A stretch of DNA of 64,000 bases from Bradyrhizobium sp. 139 (lineage in GTDB: Bacteria > Pseudomonadota > Alphaproteobacteria > Rhizobiales > Xanthobacteraceae). Positions 55,579 to 64,000 of the stretch are shown here, in pieces (position 1 is the stretch's first letter; each line of letters starts with the position of its first letter). Below the pieces are notes generated by a model. That model saw nothing but the letters and a program-made list of their open reading frames with translations. It had not been told where the DNA came from and ran no database searches. A program made the position numbers and the translations under genes. The stretch lies in assembly GCF_023074175.1 (NCBI RefSeq), contig NZ_JADPKS010000123.1, positions 57,760 through 121,759 of the forward strand. The letters are read 5' to 3'.

Positions 55579-55877
55579 GTGCGCCCAGCATGGGCGCACT
55601 CCTATGGGTGAAAGTCCCGTCGCGAGTTGATCACAACGAGCGAAGCGCAACTGCATGGGGGCGACCGAGTGTGGGGAGGAAGCGTGGAGCGAAGCTGCGG
55701 GCCGATGAACAAGAACCGGATAGAAGGCGTTGCCGACCAGGGTGTGTTCTTACCTGGGGAGATCTCGCCTTGCGTCCGAAAGGGCAACGGTGTCGAGCCG
55801 GAGCGAGAAGTCAGCCGAGATTGTAGTAGTCGGCGGTAAAGTCGGAAGGCTGAACGGCGGGCGAACCAGCCGGCTTT
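55579..55877 (+). mobile_element. Truncated group II intron (5' part, no reverse transcriptase)
   Basis: Starts with the GTGCG consensus and a perfect 9-bp stem GTGCGCCCA / TGGGCGCAC, then GGGTGAAAGTCCC, a conserved early domain I pattern. About 270 bp on, GAAGTCAGCCGAGATTGTAGT is the style of sequence just before an intron-encoded protein. No reverse-transcriptase codons follow: the sequence passes into a MITE-like end at 55878. Insertion directly after a T-run terminator fits bacterial class C introns. Confidence 0.7.
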
Positions 55878-55990
55878 ACCTCTCCCGCCTGCGCTCAGGG
55901 CTATCGCATATGACGTTTTGGCGGCGGCCCGGGTGCGCGCCTCGTCCTTCGAGACGACCGCTCCGCGGTCTCCTCAGGATGAGGCTAAGC
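55878..55990. repeat. Partial copy of the MITE-like element
   Basis: Begins ACCTCTCCCGC...CAGGGCTATCGCATATGA, matching the left terminal repeat of the 25003-25247 element, and continues into a palindromic core (GAGACGACCGCT, TCCTCAGGATGAGG). The right terminal repeat is not seen before the next gene. Confidence 0.65.
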
Positions 55991-56099
55991 GGCATTGGTG
56001 TCCGTTCTGCCGCGCACCCCGTCCTCAGGCCCGCCGCAGCCGCCGTGTTGTCTTCGTATGCGCCTGCAAAGGCCGCGAGAGATGGCGGCCTTGTTTGGC

Positions 56100-57584
56100 T
56101 TACCGAGACGCGGAAGGAAGCTGCGCTGGTGCGTCGTCGCGGACGTGAATCACAGCGACATCATCCGTATAGAGCCGCTTCCAGCCTGGCAGATGGTCCA
56201 TGATTCTAGCGGCGGGAAGCGTGGTGTTCAGCAACGTCGCGTCGATCCGGTAGGTCTCGAGCAGACGCAGCAGAGTCTCAACGTTCTTGCCCTCGACGGC
56301 ATCGAAGTAGTCGAGCACGAATTGCTCTCCATACAGCTCGGCGCGGCCATCGATGAAGCTCTTGATGTTGCGGGTGATCAGATAGCCGCCGATCGGAGCG
56401 GTGCTGAAGATGCGCTGCGCGTGCCGCCGTTCGAGCAAGTCGACCGCAGCCGCAGGACTCTGATTGGTAATAAAGGCATACCGGTACGGCGTCGCATAGG
56501 AGCGCGTGATACTCCAGCCGGCAACGACGATCACGAGCGCCGCCATTGCGGTCATTGCAAAGGAGGACCGCGCCTCTTGCGCCACAGCTCTCTTCAATCC
56601 CAATTGTTCGGCGAACGGCTTCGCAACCACGAGCGGGGTCAAGAGGGCAAAGACCTCGATGTTTCTGACGTGAGTGAGTGCCGCCCAGGTCAGGCCGAGC
56701 AGGAGGAGAATACGGGTCCACCGCAGCATCAATCCGCTATAGTATCCGATGGCGATCAAACCGAGCAGGGCGGCTTCAAACGGGCTGAACGAGCTGAAAT
56801 CGGCCGGCATCCACTCCCAGATCAACGAGAGCAGCTTACCGAGGCTGAGGATTTTCGTGGCTCCGAGGAGCGTGTCCCAGCCATAGGGCGTGCAACAGCT
56901 CGCGGCAAGCGCAGCAAGTCCGAACAAGGCCCAGCGCGCCGCCAGTGCAAACCGGTCGTTGCGATCGGCGGCTACGATCACATCGAGGCCAATGGGTCCA
57001 ATCAGGACCAGCCCCATGACGAAACCGCCGTGAAGATTGGCCCACAACGCCATCAAGGGCAGTAACAGCCAGGAGGGCGCGGCGCGCCGATCGGCGGCCG
57101 CCAGCAGCCCACCGACAAAGGCCAGCATGACAGGCAGGGCCAGCATGTGCGGGCGGGCGAGAAAGTGGCCGACCGACATCGCAAGCAGCAGGGTCAGGAG
57201 CAGAAGGGCGCGCGCAGGTTCCAGATAGGGCTCAAGCAGGTAGACGAAAATCGCCGCAGTCGCACCGATCGCGAGCGATGTCAGGATCACTGCTCCCGAC
57301 CAGTTCGATGGCTCGTAAACAAGCGCGAACAGGACTTGCGACAGCCACGAACTCGAGATCCAGGCTTCGCCGGCTCGGGTGAACGAATAGATGTCGTTGT
57401 AGGGCAGCGCGCGGTGTTCGAGGATCCACTGCCCGATCTTGATCTGCCACAGCGTATCGGAGTCGCGCAGCATGATGTCGCCGATGCCGAGAAAGAACAC
57501 GTAGACAATGGCGCCAATGCAGAACGGCATGAGCCAGCGGGCAACGCTGCGAACGGGAGCGCTGCTCGTGATGGAAATCGACAT
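56100..57584 (-). CDS. Multi-pass membrane protein, GT-C-like, paralogue B
   Basis: 494 aa, same plan as the protein at 53456-54958: RDSDTLWQIKIGQWILEH, YSFTRAGEAWISSSWLSQV, LMALWANLHGGFVMGL, SCCTPYGW, LSLIWEWMPADFSSF and the tail IDGRAELYGEQFV. About ten helices plus a periplasmic C-terminal domain. ATG at 57584 (MSISITSS); the frame beyond has no start support. Identity to paralogue A is high in the loops, so function is likely shared: transfer of a sugar or similar group at the outer face of the membrane (inferred). Confidence 0.72.
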   Translation of the reverse strand: MSISITSSAPVRSVARWLMPFCIGAIVYVFFLGIGDIMLRDSDTLWQIKIGQWILEHRALPYNDIYSFTRAGEAWISSSWLSQVLFALVYEPSNWSGAVILTSLAIGATAAIFVYLLEPYLEPARALLLLTLLLAMSVGHFLARPHMLALPVMLAFVGGLLAAADRRAAPSWLLLPLMALWANLHGGFVMGLVLIGPIGLDVIVAADRNDRFALAARWALFGLAALAASCCTPYGWDTLLGATKILSLGKLLSLIWEWMPADFSSFSPFEAALLGLIAIGYYSGLMLRWTRILLLLGLTWAALTHVRNIEVFALLTPLVVAKPFAEQLGLKRAVAQEARSSFAMTAMAALVIVVAGWSITRSYATPYRYAFITNQSPAAAVDLLERRHAQRIFSTAPIGGYLITRNIKSFIDGRAELYGEQFVLDYFDAVEGKNVETLLRLLETYRIDATLLNTTLPAARIMDHLPGWKRLYTDDVAVIHVRDDAPAQLPSASR

Positions 57585-57871
57585 TGGACTCTCGCAGTTC
57601 AACGACCGCGCACAACCGCGCATCGCCACCCGAGCACGATCGCTTTTAAGTTGAGGTAAACTGGACCGGCTCGCCGCCGCGACGGGGTGCAAGGATGCGT
57701 TTACTAACAGCTCGCGGGCAGCTCGAAATTGCTCGGCTCCGTATGCTCATTTGCTTCTTGTCATCCACTCTGAATAGTTGTTCAGTCCTTGCGGGGCGAT
57801 TTGCATCTTTTGACGTGACGAAGCGTTCGGCCGCAGGGCGTGCGGCTGGCGTGTGGGACAGGAAGCGCGCC

Positions 57872-58552
57872 ATGGTTTATCGGCGGACGCATCAAGTGGT
57901 GAAGCGCCTTGCGGCGCGGCGCAGTGCGATCCTCGCGGCAGCGCGCGAGGCTGCGGCGGAGGGCGGGATGGCGGCGGTGCAGATCGCGCCGGTCGCGGTT
58001 CGCGCCAGTGTCGCGGCGGGGACGGTGTACCGCTACTTCCCGTCCAAGGCCGAGCTGATCTCCGAATTGATTGCCGAGGTGTCGCGCGACGAGCTCGCGG
58101 CGATCCGCCGGGCGGCCGAGGCCGCACCCGGCCCGTCCTCGGCGCTGGCGGCGGCCGTCACCACGGTGGCGGTCCATACGCTGTCGCAGCGCAGGCTGGC
58201 CTGGGGCATCCTGGCCGAGCCGGTCGACGTCGATGTCAGCGCCTCCCGGCTGGCCAGCCGCCGCGAGATCGCCGGCGAGATCGCCGCCCGGATTGACGCT
58301 GCAGTGCGCGCCGGTCATCTGCCGGCGCAGGACACCGCGCTCGCCGCCACCGCGCTGCTCGGCGCGCTGCATGAGGCCCTGGTCGGGCCGCTTGCGCCCG
58401 ACAATCTCGAAGATCCCGCCAGGATGCGCGATGCCGTGCAGACCGTGACGCTGCTGGCGCTGCGCGCCGTCGGCGTCATGGACGCCCGCGCCAGGGGTCT
58501 GGTGGTGCAGCAGACGCTGTTGCCGACGGCGAAGGCGCTGGTCGGGGCTTAA
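57872..58552 (+). CDS. TetR/AcrR family transcriptional regulator
   Basis: 226 aa: N-terminal RRSAILAAAREAAAEGGMAA, HTH IAPVAVRASVAAGTVYRYF and PSKAELISELI, then a helical ligand domain (TLSQRRLAWGILAEPVD). AGGAAG precedes the ATG at 57872. Target unclear; it is divergent from GT-C-like paralogue B and convergent with pyruvate kinase. No palindrome was recognised upstream. Confidence 0.87.
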   Translation: MVYRRTHQVVKRLAARRSAILAAAREAAAEGGMAAVQIAPVAVRASVAAGTVYRYFPSKAELISELIAEVSRDELAAIRRAAEAAPGPSSALAAAVTTVAVHTLSQRRLAWGILAEPVDVDVSASRLASRREIAGEIAARIDAAVRAGHLPAQDTALAATALLGALHEALVGPLAPDNLEDPARMRDAVQTVTLLALRAVGVMDARARGLVVQQTLLPTAKALVGA

Positions 58553-58702
58553 AGCGCCGGCAAGATCGAGGTGGAGACCTGATCGCGCTCAGGGCGTTGT
58601 CCGAGCACGCCTTTTCGAACATCCCGCGCACATTCGCCGGACCAGCCGGCTACTGTGCATGGGGTTGTTTTCGACTTTTTTATTTGCCGCGCCCCGGCGG
58701 GC

Positions 58703-60139
58703 CTAAATATTCGCTTCGCCCGCGGGGCCGACCGAGGCGATGCGCACCATGTTGGTGGTGCCGGGGATGCCGAGCGGCACGCCGGCGACGATGATCACGC
58801 GCTGGCCGGCTCGGACGAAGCCGTCCCGGAACGCGATCTGGCCGGCGCGGCTGACCATGTCGTCCTGGTCGCGCGCATCCTCCGCCACCACGCAATGCAC
58901 GCCCCAGACGACCGACAGCCGGCGTCCCGCCGCGACGTTGGGGGTGATCGCCACGATCGGCGGCTTCGGCCGCTCGCGCGCCACCCGCACGGCGGTCGAG
59001 CCCGAGCTGGTCCAGCAGATCAGCGCCGGCAGATCGAGTGTCTCGGCGATCTGCCGCGCGGCGTCCGCGATGGCGTCGCCGGCGGTGGATTCCGGGGCGG
59101 GGCGCTGCGCGGTCATCACCGAGCGATAGATCGAGTCGCGCTCGACCTCCTCGCCGATGCGGTTCATGGTCGAGACGGCCTCGACCGGGAATTTGCCGGC
59201 CGCCGATTCCGCCGACAGCATAATGGCGTCGGCGCCCTCATAGACGGCGGTGGCGACATCGGAGACTTCGGCCCGGGTCGGTACCGGCGACTGGATCATC
59301 GATTCCAGCATCTGGGTCGCGATCACGACCGGTTTGCCGGCCCGCCGCGCCATCCGCGTCATCTGCTTCTGCAGGCTCGGCACGCGTTCCAGCGGCAACT
59401 CGACGCCGAGGTCGCCGCGCGCCACCATCAGCGCGTCGGAGGCGTCGATGATGTCGGCGAGGCGGTCGATCGCCTGGGGCTTCTCGATTTTGGCCATCAC
59501 CGCGGCGCGGCCGCGGATCATCTTCTTGGCCTCGATCACGTCGTCGGCGCGCTGCACGAAGGACAATGCGATCCAGTCGACGCCGGTGACCAGCGCGGCC
59601 TCGAGGTCGGCGCGGTCCTTCGGCGTCATCGCTGAGACCGGGAGATCCGTGTCGGGCAGGCTGACGCCCTTGCGGTCGGACATCCGGCCGCCGACCACGA
59701 CGCGCGTCACCGCGTGCTCCTTCGAGGTCTCCTCCGCGATCAGGCGCACCTTGCCGTCGTCGAGCAGCAGCGAATGGCCGGGCCGCAGCGCGGCCAGGAT
59801 CTCCGGATGCGGGAGATTGACGCGCGTGGCATCGCCCGGCGCCTTGTCGGAATCGAGCGTGAAGGTCTGGCCGTTCTGGAGCTGGACCGCACCTTCAGCG
59901 AAAGCGCCGAGCCTGAGCTTCGGGCCCTGGAGATCGACCAGAATGCCGATCGGCCGGCCATAACTGCTCTCGACGTTGCGGATCGTCGCGACCAGCTCCC
60001 GCATCTTGTCATGCGGGGTGTGGCTCATATTGATCCGGAACAGGTCGGCGCCGGCCTCGAACAGGCGGCGGATCATCGCGAGGTCCGAAGAGGCAGGTCC
60101 CAGGGTCGCAAGAATCTTGATACGGCGAAGACGCCTCAT
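58703..60139 (-). CDS. pyk: Pyruvate kinase
   Basis: 478 aa enzyme making pyruvate and ATP from phosphoenolpyruvate and ADP. Visible: KILATLGPASSD at the N-terminus, FRINMSHTPHD, DLQGPKLRLG, the active-site region VMAKIEKPQAI, GDLGVELPLERVP, TQMLESM and allosteric C-terminal domain. Its ATG overlaps the stop of the upstream DUF1036 gene by four bases (ATGA), implying coupled translation. Confidence 0.97.
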   Translation of the reverse strand: MRRLRRIKILATLGPASSDLAMIRRLFEAGADLFRINMSHTPHDKMRELVATIRNVESSYGRPIGILVDLQGPKLRLGAFAEGAVQLQNGQTFTLDSDKAPGDATRVNLPHPEILAALRPGHSLLLDDGKVRLIAEETSKEHAVTRVVVGGRMSDRKGVSLPDTDLPVSAMTPKDRADLEAALVTGVDWIALSFVQRADDVIEAKKMIRGRAAVMAKIEKPQAIDRLADIIDASDALMVARGDLGVELPLERVPSLQKQMTRMARRAGKPVVIATQMLESMIQSPVPTRAEVSDVATAVYEGADAIMLSAESAAGKFPVEAVSTMNRIGEEVERDSIYRSVMTAQRPAPESTAGDAIADAARQIAETLDLPALICWTSSGSTAVRVARERPKPPIVAITPNVAAGRRLSVVWGVHCVVAEDARDQDDMVSRAGQIAFRDGFVRAGQRVIIVAGVPLGIPGTTNMVRIASVGPAGEANI

Positions 60140-60726
60140 GGCTTGTTTCCAGACGGGGGCGAGGGAGCTGGCGGGAGGCCAGGAGCGGCGGGGGGCGTGC
60201 CACCGGGTGGTCCATTGGGCAAACCCGGAACCCCCGGGCCGACCGGGCCGGGCATGCCAGGCACGCGTTGCTGCCCCGGCTGCTCGTTGGCGTCGGTGAG
60301 CTGCACTGTCCAGGCCCGCTGCTCGCCGGTGTCGACCTCGAAATAGCCGGTCCGGTCATAGCCGCGCGCCAGGCAATCCTCGGTGCCGCGGATGGTGAAT
60401 TCCTTGTCGCGCGAGCACATGAAAGCCTGGCCCGACCATTCGCCGCCGCGGTCATAGTCGATGGCGTAGATGTAGTAGTAGCGGGCGACCAGCGTTCCCC
60501 GCAGCAGCGTCTCGCAGGAGCGGGAGGAGATGTTCCACCAGCCCTCGGTGGTCCAACCCTCGGCATCCTTGTAGCCCAGCGCAATGCCGACCCGGCTCGA
60601 TGTGTTGTTGCAGAGGCGGAAATCGGCCGCGGCCGGGCTGCTCCAGAAGCATAGCAGCGCGACCGCCAGCACCGGGACCAGCCGGGCGAGCAGACGAAGG
60701 GGGGAGCGGGGAGATTCGCCGATCAT
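60136..60726 (-). CDS. DUF1036 secreted protein
   Basis: 196 aa with a signal peptide (LLARLVPVLAVALLCFWSSP, cleavage near AAADF). The mature part DFRLCNNTSSRVGIALGYKD, EGWWNISSRSCETLL, YYYIYAIDYDRGGEW and FEVDTG matches DUF1036. The C-terminal 50 residues are Pro/Gly-rich. Role unknown. Its stop overlaps the pyk start (ATGA), a pairing of a secreted protein with a glycolytic enzyme. Confidence 0.88.
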   Translation of the reverse strand: MIGESPRSPLRLLARLVPVLAVALLCFWSSPAAADFRLCNNTSSRVGIALGYKDAEGWTTEGWWNISSRSCETLLRGTLVARYYYIYAIDYDRGGEWSGQAFMCSRDKEFTIRGTEDCLARGYDRTGYFEVDTGEQRAWTVQLTDANEQPGQQRVPGMPGPVGPGVPGLPNGPPGGTPPAAPGLPPAPSPPSGNKP

Positions 60727-60899
60727 TGTCGCGGAAGCTATATCAGATCATTGACGATTTGGCGTAGGGCCGGGAACTGCCCCGGGTGGTTCAGGGGCCG
60801 TTTGCGCCGCGATATGGCAAAATCTGTGACAGGCCCTACCTGATCCCGTAAGGGTGACCCATCGGGTCAGAGCCAATTCGCAAGCCGAGGGATCCAGCC

Positions 60900-61202
60900 A
60901 TGGCAATCGACGACAAAACCAGAACGGAGCTCGAGGCCGCCGCTTTCCGACGCCTGGTCGACCATTTGAAGACGCGGACGGACGTCCAGAACATCGACCT
61001 GATGAATCTGGCCGGCTTCTGCCGCAACTGTCTGTCGAACTGGCTGAAGGACGCTGCCGACGCCCAGGGCGTCGCTCTGAGCAAGGACGAGAGCCGGGAA
61101 GCCGTTTACGGCATGCCCTACGAGACCTGGAAATCGAAATACCAGGGCACGGCCGCGCCCGAGCAGCTCGAGGCGATGAAGAAGGTTCATCCCGGGCACT
61201 GA
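60900..61202 (+). CDS. DUF1244 protein
   Basis: 100 aa cytosolic helical protein: LEAAAFRRLVDHLKTRTDVQ, IDLMNLAGFCRNCLSNWLKD, SREAVYGMPYETWKSKYQ. This is the DUF1244 pattern, with conserved cysteines in FCRNCL that may bind metal. GAGGGA precedes the ATG. Biochemical role unknown. Confidence 0.9.
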   Translation: MAIDDKTRTELEAAAFRRLVDHLKTRTDVQNIDLMNLAGFCRNCLSNWLKDAADAQGVALSKDESREAVYGMPYETWKSKYQGTAAPEQLEAMKKVHPGH

Positions 61203-61411
61203 ATGGGCCTCGTCGGCAGCTTGACGGCGTGGTGGCCTTGAGTCGCACCACACAACAGCTTTCTTTGCCTCGCCGCAGGAAGGTGTGGGCGCGCTGTGGA
61301 CGAGCGCGATGCTGCCTTGAACACGAGAGCGGCGAACCCTAAGGGTCAACCAGCACGCGCGGTGAAGATGCCGGCGTCACCTCGTTTGCCAGTTCCATTG
61401 GGAGTACCAAG

Positions 61412-61684
61412 ATGGCCACCTCCGCCGCCGTTCGCGACGATGAGCCCGCGACGAAATTTGCCAAGGACCAGCTCAAATCCATTATCGAGCGCATCGAGCG
61501 GCTGGAAGAAGAGAAGAAGGCGATTTCCGACGACATCCGCGACGTCTATGCCGAGAGCAAGGGCAATGGATATGACGTGAAGGCGCTGCGCACCATCGTG
61601 CGGATGCGCAAGGAAGACCCGAACGAGCGCGCCGAGGCCGAGACGATCCTCGAGACCTATATGCAGGCGCTTGGGATGATCTGA
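61412..61684 (+). CDS. gapR: DUF2312 nucleoid-associated protein GapR
   Basis: 90 aa coiled-coil protein (KDQLKSIIERIERLEEEKKAI, DDIRDVYAESKGNGYDVKAL, RTIVRMRKED). The DUF2312 family includes Caulobacter GapR, a tetramer that clamps overtwisted DNA ahead of forks and polymerases. GGGAG precedes the ATG. Length matches the family. Confidence 0.9.
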   Translation: MATSAAVRDDEPATKFAKDQLKSIIERIERLEEEKKAISDDIRDVYAESKGNGYDVKALRTIVRMRKEDPNERAEAETILETYMQALGMI

Positions 61685-61767
61685 GCCCTGACCCGGCTCA
61701 ATTGCAGCGCACCAGATTTGGGCAAAATCCGTTCGTCTGCTAAGGTGCTCGGTGAAGGGACCGAGCA

Positions 61768-63534
61768 ATGGATGTGCCTGGGCCAGAGCGGAGGCTCGCA
61801 GCGGTCCTCGCGGCTGACATGGTCGGCTTTAGTCGGCTCATGGAGGCCGACGAGGCTGGCACGCTGGCGCGCTTCAAGACTCACCGGATCGAGCTCATCG
61901 ATCCGGCCATTGCCAAAAATCGCGGCCGCATCATCAAGACGACGGGCGACGGCATGCTCGTCGAATTCCATAGCGTTGTCGACGCCGTGCTGTGCTCTGC
62001 TGAAATTCAGAGCCGCATGGGGCGACGCAATGCCGACGTCCCGCCGTCGCGATGGATACAATTCCGCATCGGCATCAATCTGGGCGACGTGATCGTCGAC
62101 CAGAACGATATTTTCGGCGACGGCGTCAACGTCGCGGCACGGTTGGAGGCGCTGGCCGAGCCTGGAGGTATCTGCATCTCGAGCGCAGTGCGCGACCAAC
62201 TCGGCCAGCGCCTTGATGGCGTTGCATTCGAGGATATCGGCGAGCAGAACGTCAAGAACATCGTCCGTCCAATCCGCGTCTACCGCATTCGCCTGGACGA
62301 GGGGCCGGTAAGCGCGCCAGACGGCAGGAAGGGCACTGCAAGGGCGACGGGCAAGTCGAAGAAGCCGTCCATCGCCGTGCTGCCCTTCGCCAACATGAGC
62401 GGCGACCCGGAGCAGGAGTTCTTTGCGGATGGCTTGACCGAAGACATTATCACCGAGCTCTCACGCTTCCACGACCTGTTGGTGATCTCCCGCAACTCGA
62501 CGTTCGTGTACAAGGGCAAGGCGGTAAAGGTGCAGGACGTTGGCCGCGAATTCGGCGTCGATTACGTCATCGAGGGCAGTGTGCGAAAGGCGGGAAATCG
62601 TGTCCGCGTCACCGTGCAGCTGATCGACGCGGAAACCGACCGGCACATTTGGGCCGAACGCTACGACGGCGAGCTCCAGGACATCTTCGCTATTCAGGAC
62701 GAGATGACCCGGGCGATCGCCGCCACGTTGCCCGGCCGCGTCGAGGCGGCCACGCACGATCGCGCGAACCGCAAGCCGACAGACAACATGGCGGCTTATG
62801 AATGCGTGCTGGCCGCCAAGATCTTACACCATCGCTCCAATCGCGAAGACAATGCGCGGGCGCAAGTTCTGCTCGACCGGGCGCTCGAACTCGATCCGAA
62901 CTATGCTCACGCACACGCGTGGAAGGCGTGCGTCCTGGGCCAGACCTGGGTCTATAGCTGGTGCGCGGATCGCGACGCCACCTTCCAACAGGTGGCTTCA
63001 GAGCTGGAGACCGCGCTGGTTCTCGACGACAATGACAGCGACGTCCACCGCATCCTCGCTGCGCTCAATCTGAATCGCGACGACCATGACAAGGCCGCCT
63101 ATCATCAGGAGCGGGCGCTCGCGCTCAACCCGAACTACGATCTCGTGGTGGTGCAGCAGGGTGAACTGCTGACCTGGCTCGGAAGGCCGGAGGAGGGCAT
63201 CGACTGGATCAAGAAGGCGATGCGGCTCAACCCGTATCACCCGGAGCGCTTCTGGAGCCATCTTGGGCGCGCCTATTATTGTGTCGAGAGATACGCTGAG
63301 GCCGCCGAGGCCTTCTCACGGATCACGCGCCCCGATCACACCCATCACGCGTTCCTTGCCGGAATCTTCGCGCAAATGGGCAACGCGGTTGCTGCTGGCG
63401 CGCACGCGGCCGAAGTTCTCAAGCGTGAACCGGCATTTTCGGTGGCCAATCATATCTCTACCCAGCATTATAAACGCGACATCGACCGTCAGCGCTACGA
63501 GGCTGGCCTTCTCAGGGCAGGCCTGCCGGCTTGA
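61768..63534 (+). CDS. Class III adenylate/guanylate cyclase with C-terminal TPR region
   Basis: 588 aa, soluble. Cyclase domain (residues 8-175) with metal aspartates D17 (LAADMVGFS) and D61 (TTGDGMLVEF), and the transition-state pair N121/R125 (GDGVNVAARLEA), so it looks active. A FlgO/TolB-like middle segment follows (IAVLPFANMSGDPEQEFFAD, GVDYVIEGSVRKAG), then five or more TPRs. Such proteins are numerous in Bradyrhizobium. Regulatory input unknown; the TPRs may bind partners. Confidence 0.9.
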   Translation: MDVPGPERRLAAVLAADMVGFSRLMEADEAGTLARFKTHRIELIDPAIAKNRGRIIKTTGDGMLVEFHSVVDAVLCSAEIQSRMGRRNADVPPSRWIQFRIGINLGDVIVDQNDIFGDGVNVAARLEALAEPGGICISSAVRDQLGQRLDGVAFEDIGEQNVKNIVRPIRVYRIRLDEGPVSAPDGRKGTARATGKSKKPSIAVLPFANMSGDPEQEFFADGLTEDIITELSRFHDLLVISRNSTFVYKGKAVKVQDVGREFGVDYVIEGSVRKAGNRVRVTVQLIDAETDRHIWAERYDGELQDIFAIQDEMTRAIAATLPGRVEAATHDRANRKPTDNMAAYECVLAAKILHHRSNREDNARAQVLLDRALELDPNYAHAHAWKACVLGQTWVYSWCADRDATFQQVASELETALVLDDNDSDVHRILAALNLNRDDHDKAAYHQERALALNPNYDLVVVQQGELLTWLGRPEEGIDWIKKAMRLNPYHPERFWSHLGRAYYCVERYAEAAEAFSRITRPDHTHHAFLAGIFAQMGNAVAAGAHAAEVLKREPAFSVANHISTQHYKRDIDRQRYEAGLLRAGLPA

Positions 63535-63538
63535 CCGG

Positions 63539-63824
63539 CGCGTAGCGGAGACCGGCGAGCCGGCCTATCTCACCGAGCAGACCGGAAGCGGCAGCACCAT
63601 CCGGCTCGGCCGCGTCAAGGACTCCGACCACGCCGCCATTCTGTTCAACTGCAAGACGACACTGATCGACACATCGCGAGCGCTTTCCCGATCAATTCGC
63701 GTATCGGCAGACGAGGGCCTTGCTGTTGCCGATATCGGGCGTGCTGCCGAAGCAGGAGCTCACGGTCTGCCTGTCGCTGGCGTTGACGTATCATCTGGAT
63801 CGGCGGGGCAAGAAGGCGCAGTAG
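63539..63824 (+). pseudogene. Decayed coding stretch
   Basis: Two protein-like pieces in different frames: YLTEQTGSGSTIRLGRVKDS (about 63560-63660) and LLPISGVLPKQELTVCLSL, ending HLDRRGKKAQ-stop at 63824. No start, no ribosome site and a frame change between them suggest a gene remnant. Family not recognised. Confidence 0.3.
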
Positions 63825-63837
63825 GGCGCACTTGTAG

Positions 63838-63905
63838 CCCGGATGGAGCGAAAGCGAAATCCGGGGCCGTCATCGTTTGTGGCACGATTCCCGGATTGCG
63901 CTTCG
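63838..63905. repeat. Palindromic repeat before the IS
   Basis: CCCGGAT / ATCCGGG hairpin (63838-63865) followed by a second CCCGGATTGCGC at about 63890. Style of dispersed rhizobial repeats. Confidence 0.5.
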
Positions 63906-63932
63906 AGACTGGGCAAGATTCTTATAGCGAAG

Positions 63933-63966
63933 GAAGGTACGATTCGGCATGACGAATCGTACCTTC
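63933..63966. repeat. 14-bp perfect inverted repeat at the transposase start
   Basis: GAAGGTACGATTCG and its complement with a 6-nt loop that contains the transposase ATG. A hairpin here would hide the ribosome site and start codon, which would reduce read-through expression of a transposase. Confidence 0.7.
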
Positions 63967-64000
63967 AAGACCGGTGTCAGCCGGGATCAGCCGAGCTTTC
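63949..64000 (+). CDS. Transposase, IS1182-like, N-terminus only (cut by window end)
   Basis: Seventeen codons, MTNRTFKTGVSRDQPSF, match the opening of IS1182/IS5-type transposases I know from rhizobia. AGGAAGG lies upstream. The rest lies beyond 64000. The IS family call rests on this short segment only. Confidence 0.5.
   Translation, partial: MTNRTFKTGVSRDQPSF

Noticed and set aside
55590..56203. Short frames within the intron and repeat region
   Set aside because: They lie in structured RNA/repeat sequence and match no reverse transcriptase.

Overview
The window is high-GC and gene-dense. It carries tilS-ftsH, a tolQRAB-pal-cpoB locus, gapR (DUF2312), DUF1244, DUF2852, dctA, many chemoreceptors and cyclases, and dispersed palindromes of the kind common in Rhizobiales. 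This points to an alphaproteobacterium, most likely Bradyrhizobium or a close relative (inferred from gene content and style; no search was run).

Layout. 0-13.3 kb: an ABC-F ATPase, then dctA divergent from a nucleobase permease (RutG-like), an SDR, a Sir2 deacylase, a hydantoinase/oxoprolinase pair (HyuA/HyuB) and a complete TRAP transporter. These read as uptake and opening of cyclic amides or nucleobase-derived compounds. 13.4-17.3 kb: a Ser/Thr-rich secreted peptide and a periplasmic oxidation cassette (PQQ alcohol dehydrogenase with the lanthanide-type D-x-D pair, cytochrome c, MxaJ/XoxJ-like binding protein). 17.3-33.7 kb: a housekeeping and accessory mix. It holds a GST/TetR pair, a membrane chemoreceptor, a 2-hydroxyacid dehydrogenase, an ECF42-like sigma factor with its DGPF/YCII partner and further YCII genes, SRPBCC and VOC proteins, a triple-PAS soluble chemoreceptor, and a TetR whose apparent operator recurs in front of a DUF2852 gene.

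33.9-48.1 kb: cysE, a DUF2231 protein, then the envelope and division block tolQ-tolR-tolA-tolB / GGDEF-EAL protein / FeeM-like acyltransferase / pal-cpoB / tilS / ftsH. 48.3-57.6 kb: an amino-acid-type binding protein and four large integral membrane proteins of GT-C-like appearance. Two of these are clear paralogues that flank a lone Flp pilin gene, a truncated group II intron and half of a MITE-like element. 57.8-64 kb: a TetR, pyruvate kinase overlapping a DUF1036 gene, DUF1244, GapR, a class III cyclase with TPRs, a decayed stretch and the first codons of an IS transposase cut by the window edge.

No rRNA, tRNA or CRISPR array was seen. Long open frames antisense to real genes are high-GC artefacts and are omitted.
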